Shown here: positions 58,701 through 64,000 of the stretch, in pieces
Numbering within the stretch: position 1 is the stretch's first letter
How the letters are laid out: each line of letters starts with the position of its first letter
NCBI GenBank assembly: GCA_009869945.1
Contig: WIXG01000011.1
Coordinates: 248,001-312,000 of the forward strand
Direction of reading: 5' to 3'
Length of the DNA stretch: 64,000 nt
From: Mesaphorura yosii
Taxonomy: Eukaryota > Arthropoda > Collembola > Poduromorpha > Tullbergiidae
The notes under the pieces: model-generated
Database searches by the model: none
What the model was told of the DNA's origin: nothing
The model's input: only the letters and a program-made list of their open reading frames with translations
Translations under genes and position numbers: made by a program

Positions 58701-61700
58701 ACAGCAGTAACGTCTTGTTAACTAGACGTATGGACAGACGGAGCTTACCTGCAATGCGTTGCGCCTGCGTCTGCATTAAAACGTGGTAATCAATTCGTGT
58801 CTTCCGGTCAGGTTCATGTTTTAAGCTGTAAAAAGTAAAAATTCGGTTTAGGGTAATAATATCGTCAGTTATGCCAGACCAGTGCAGCGACCAGACTCCT
58901 TATTTGAAATGAAGCCTATAAAAATTGTTATTAGTCGAACGATGGCATGGCCATAACGTCGAGTCAGTCAAGTGCTTCGGTCTCAAATGGCATGGCGTGG
59001 ACATCTCCACAGGAATTCTTTAATGGTTTGCCAGCCACATAATGCAGGAGTGTAGATTTTGTCGGCTTTATGCGTATTTAACGGCGTACTTGACTGTTTT
59101 GATAAATAGAGTTGTCTTGTTAGTGCTTCGTGTAGCAGGTAATGTGGGAATAATGATGATACTCTGCCAAGAACTCATATTTTCCCTTCTCCACGTAAAT
59201 TGTGTATTTTTGTTCTTTAAAAAACTATTATGCTCAATCATTTTATGGTCCTGCTGTGACCAACCGGATTTTTTCAGGCCCGTACGGGCTTGAAATGACT
59301 TTATCATCACACTACTACTACTACTGTAGCCAGTAACAATGAACCTTGGCATTGCTTTGTACCGACTTTGCTTTGGTGTGCTGGATTATTCAACGGAGTG
59401 GTAAAGACCTGCAATGCAATTATATGTGATGTGATGGAATGAGTTGCTAATTTATTGAGCCGTCTGACGGCACGGCACGGCGCGCATTGCAGGTTTGCAG
59501 GACGGTAGTGCGAATAAATTTCGAGATGACAAATGAATTCCTGCCTAGGCACAAAGAAGCGCAAAGTAATTGCGGATAACGAGAAATGCGTGAGCGTGAG
59601 AAGTCTTTGATTGCCCGTGCGTTAAACAATGAAATAATGACCGTGCAGTGTGTAATTCTGCTTTCAGCTGCAATGCAGAATTGATAATCATGTACGCTCA
59701 CGTGTTAGCTTTATAAACACTCGACAAACTTAGCCTGTACTCTTTACCTGAAAAATGTACAGTCAGATGGGACATCAAATGACGTGGAATTTACTTCAAC
59801 TTTTCAATGCGTCGCGCCAGGCAGCGTAGCTGCCAGCAATCAGCTGCAAACGTACAAATTTAATTTAGCGTTGAGCTCTCGACTGGACAGACTATGACAA
59901 TGGACGGGTCCATGTCACCATAAAGTCTCCCAGTTCCATCGTAATTCGTACGTGACATTGTTCTTAGTACGTGACCTTCAGCATGCTGATGGCTAATTGC
60001 ATGCCTGGAAAATGGGAAGGCCTTCTCATGGACACAACAGACTGAATATTAAAGAAGACGACTGAACAGGTGGTGTTCAGAACAACGACGGACGTTTATT
60101 AACTCAAGTATTTCAAATACAACTCAGCTTCGGGATCATGCAGATCAGAAGTGGCTTGGATCCTCACTGGCTACTGGCTTGACTTCAGAACGCAGTGGTC
60201 AAAATTCACTTTACAGGCAAGGACGTCAGCAGACTGTGTCAAAAATCTTTTCTTTTCAGTTTAACAATGCAATTTGTGTTCAGAATTGTTGTGCTTGTAA
60301 TGTGAACGTGCACCAAGTATCGTTAGCATTGTACTCGCATTGCCATTTAATTGTTGGAGCTTGTAATGACTTAGTAATTACAATATGCTAATTTGTGCCT
60401 GTTGCCGTTCCTGTTAATGCTAATAATATGTAGTGTGTAAAATACAACGTGGAAATTCAAAAGATTTCTTCCCTCGTCTACTTTGATTTATGAATCATGA
60501 ATCATTTCTACTTTTTCTTGCGAGCTTTGCACATTTTCTTCTCTCTCATGTGCCTGATTGTGCATTCGGTTTGCTACGCTGCTTTTCTCATCCGGCAAGC
60601 GCAGATGGCGCGTACCACATTTTTCCTATTGCATTTGTAATAATAAAAACTTTATTAAATTGAATGCGGTGCCATATTGCCTTATTTAGCATTAGCACAC
60701 TTTCAAATTTGACGACTGCATGTGAACCTAATTGGATCTTTTTACGAGATTTTCGTCAAGAAACTAATTATAATTCATAACTTGGTCGGTCGGTTAGTCT
60801 GTTGTCATCCACCAGTATCCATAAAACCCCATTTTTTGTATGCAAATTAACTTTTTCAGGGAACTGCCAGCAAAATCTGGGCTAAGCTAAATCAAGCCCA
60901 GATTCTGAAGGTCCACTTTCGCATGATTAACAGGCGTGCATGCTCTAATTTCCCTCAATAAGAATTTTAAGTGTGCGGCCTCACTGAAGTAAAATTGTAA
61001 AAACGGCAACAGCGAATTTAATTAGTAGTTTATTATTTTTGCTCATACCAGCATTTGATTGAGTATTGTTTGCATGCAAACTCTCAGGCCAGTTCTACCA
61101 AGTGTTCGGCTTATTAATTCAGTCCGTAATTACACGTAATTTATAATTATTACAATATTTATGAATTTCCTCGACTAATGTAATGCGTACCATGCACGGG
61201 GCGCATCGTGTAATTAAATGATGATGAATCCTGCGTTTCTTGAGTGTTTTCGAGAGCTTCGCGTTGCGAATTTCAATGAGGCAGTCCTTTCATTCATCGC
61301 ACCAGAAACGCAAGAATGTTTGTAGTGAATTGGCTACTTGCACCCGCAGCCGCAGTGTTAATTGGACGAATCTTTTACACGTGTAATGCGATGGCGATGG
61401 CCATCAGGTACAATTTTCCATTCATTTAAGATTAATAATTGTTGTGCTGCATTCGAATTAAATACTCGTATTTTATTACATTAGCAAAGTTTAATAAACC
61501 GTATTTCATGTCATTCCAGGACACTTGTGGCATTTTTACGAGATCAATGCAAAGCAATGTTATGCAATGCACTTGGAGCAGAGAAAGAATGCTGTTGCAT
61601 GCTCGCGCGTAGTAATAAAAGCCAAGCCAAGCCCAAACTCGTCAGCGTCAGTCAGCGTTCGAATACCACGAGAGAAAGAGAAAAACTTGTTTTTATTATC

Positions 61701-64000
61701 ATCGCTGTTGATGTTTTGGTGTTGTTCGGATTTGGATTTACAACAATCAGGCATAATAATACATAAACTTAATCTTGTTGGACATGGACATTCGACGGAC
61801 GGGCGAGGAGGAACAACGAGCTGCGATGCAATGCAATATAAATTCTGACGTTATTAATTTAACAAGATGAGAATTTCATTTCATCACTGGTAACTTTGAT
61901 CCTGTGCTATTATGAATGAGCCAACCTCCTGAACTCTTAACACAGCGCAGACGCAGACAACAGAAGCGATATGCAACAATGCAATCAAGTTTAAAACTGC
62001 TTCGCGTCAACGTGCAATAATAATGCAATTATGAGCTCCATTTTCGTCCATGGCGTAACCTCAAAACGCTAAAATGCATATCAAATCCATTAACATATCA
62101 ACAGCAGCCAGATTAATCTCAATTTGAGCCTGAGCTTGAAGATGAATACTAATTTAGGAAAATTTACAATTACTCCACTTTAATTTGAATATGCACGGTT
62201 CACCGGCGCGAAGAAAACCTGGCCAACTTGTTCATAAATGTGAGAAGTTGCCTTGTAATTATAGTATGCAGGCCAGATCACTTGACTTGACTTTCCATTA
62301 AACTCGGCACTCTGCTTCAAGAAGCTCGACAGACAGATGTCAAAAACGTTAAATGGCTATCACTGAAGCTTAATCTCGAGTTTATACTCTTGGGCCACTC
62401 CCACACTTAAATTACTTGTTGAAATTGAGCACGTCTTTGTCTTACGCAGTGAAGCCTTTCGTTTGTCGTATCCCATTTTTAAGCGATTTGAACAATTCTG
62501 TGCTGGTTGCTCGGTTGCTCTTCGCTGTCGTGGTTGTCACGTTGTGGTCGTGCCTTCGTGTGCATGTTCGCGTTCATGTCCAGTGAAAATGACCTAATTG
62601 ATGACTGCTTCACTAATCATACGCATTACTTATAGACAGAGTCAGTCAGCCATGACTTTGGATTGCATGAATCATGAATTTGGGGTTATTTTAAGTGGAA
62701 TTCATTATTGTGCAATAAAACGTGGAATAGAGTCTTCACTCATTCATTCACGTCGTGCTTGTGCCCTATGATTTTATTAGACAAAAGACTTAATGATACG
62801 GTTGCGCATGGAAGGAGGAAAGGAGAAATTATCTCACAGCTTGTCCGCACTTTCTTTGAACCCCAAACCCGAGCACTGCAAACTGTTTACTATTTGCTTT
62901 TCTGGGTTATTTCGTCGTTCTTGATGAAGTCGTTTACTTAATAATAATCTTCAGCACTTTTTGCTACGCTTCCCATAGTCTGATGTTGACGTCTTTCTTT
63001 CCGCTTGCCCTTCATTATTGCCTATATTTTTTAGATGCTCTCGATTTCCGAGTCTTACTGACAAGAAAAATATGTACATTTCTGGATGACTGGTGACAAA
63101 TCACAATCGCAGCCAAATTCGCGATTTCCCAATCATAAATCTTTCGACTGGATTAAGATGTCTGGTTTCTCTGTAATTTTGTAATTTTTTGGCATGAAAA
63201 ATTATGATTGCGCAATTTGAGACGTAAGATTACGATTTTAGCCTGACACGGGATTTTTATCCAGTCCATTTAATTCTGTCAAGAGTTAGGACATTTTTCA
63301 AAGTGTCCACCCCAGAAATACGCTTGAAATATATACCCCAAACGAAGGCTCAATTTAAACAAGATTGCGTCATATCATCAAATGACAATATTTAAGAAGT
63401 CAAGTAGAAATTATTGCCATTGGAATTCTTCAAGATTTCGCTTCGTTGCTCATATTTTGCGAGTCGTGACTGATATTTATATGGAAGAACTTTATACGAA
63501 AGAATACAAATTCTTTGACTGTTTCATTCACACCTTTACCTGACTTGATTTGTCTTCCGTTCCCACAACATTTAGTTTGTATTACCTTTCAATTTATGAA
63601 ATATTACGCAAGAACAACAACCAACAACCCTCCATGCGTTTGTTTAATGAGCCCATGAGCCAAGCAAGGCATGGACCCTCTCATCTTGTAGTTGGAAACT
63701 TAATTTATTGCTACATGCTCCCCTGCTCGTCGTCCAAGATGTGAACCCCAACAGCATATAGTAAGAGTGATGCAATATGAATCTCCTCAAGAAAAGGTCT
63801 CAACCGAGGTACAAATTCTTGCCTTTCCACATTCTGACCTTTTCTTCCCATTACGCTAAAGAAACACTATTAAAACTGTACGGGTAACATTTTACTGACT
63901 ACCAACTCATTTAAAAATCAGACTTGAGTAGAAGTTTGAGAGGAAGAAACGAGGAATTTGAAGGCTTATTATTATTATTTATCACACTTTTCTGGCCGCG
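55745..64000. other. 8-kb region without a supported gene
   Basis: The open frames here are short, lack recognisable domains and are not linked by good splice sites. The DNA is AT-rich with scattered GATGATG/CATCATC runs (for example near 56360-56540). It is either intergenic or a long intron of a gene outside the window. No transposon ends, tRNA or repeats were recognised. Confidence 0.45.

Noticed and set aside
1-64000. CRISPR arrays, bacterial operons, viral genes
   Set aside because: No regularly spaced repeats, no bacterial-style gene packing and no recognisable viral proteins; the spliced genes show a nuclear animal genome.

Overview
The window is animal nuclear DNA, almost certainly from an arthropod. 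It has spliced genes with GT-AG introns (most 50-1500 bp), AT-rich intergenic DNA and AATAAA poly-A signals. The gene set includes an ionotropic-receptor-like gene, a masquerade-type serine protease homologue and a Star-like FkbM protein, all typical of arthropods. A non-model hexapod such as a springtail is possible, but nothing here proves it. There are no operons, CRISPR arrays, rRNA operons or recognisable tRNAs. Exon boundaries were built by hand from splice signals and reading-phase continuity; every gene model given as a full CDS closes to a whole number of codons.

Layout: (1) 1027-10834, minus: an SLC35F3/F4-type transporter in nine exons. (2) 10835-19059: 8 kb with no supported gene. 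(3) 19060-22844, minus: an RNF19 (Dorfin) RBR ubiquitin ligase. (4) 26287-27689, minus: an undescribed 400-residue protein joining zinc-binding motifs to a GIY-YIG-like domain. It stands head to head, 269 bp away, with (5) 27959-34649, plus: diacylglycerol kinase theta in 20 exons plus a possible cassette exon. One DGK intron holds an antisense, apparently broken zinc-finger gene. (6) 34650-38168: non-coding, with a dense potential G-quadruplex. (7) 38169-40210, minus: a TSSK-family kinase with a very long tail. (8) 41320-51181, plus: four closely spaced genes, namely a Star-like FkbM protein, a small orphan with an N-myristoylation signal, the PDPR mitochondrial flavoprotein and an intronless ionotropic receptor. 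(9) 51236-53157, minus: a secreted serine protease homologue that has lost its catalytic serine. Its 3' end converges to within 55 bp of the receptor gene. (10) 53396-53953: a complete non-autonomous DNA transposon with 11-bp terminal inverted repeats and 8-bp target duplications. (11) 53962-64000: mostly non-coding, with one possible Cys-rich exon (frame disrupted) and one possible orphan exon.

The genes are mostly unrelated single-copy metazoan genes and do not form a pathway. The most novel items are the zinc-finger/GIY-YIG gene, the antisense zinc-finger gene nested in the DGK intron, the small myristoylated orphan and the intact MITE.
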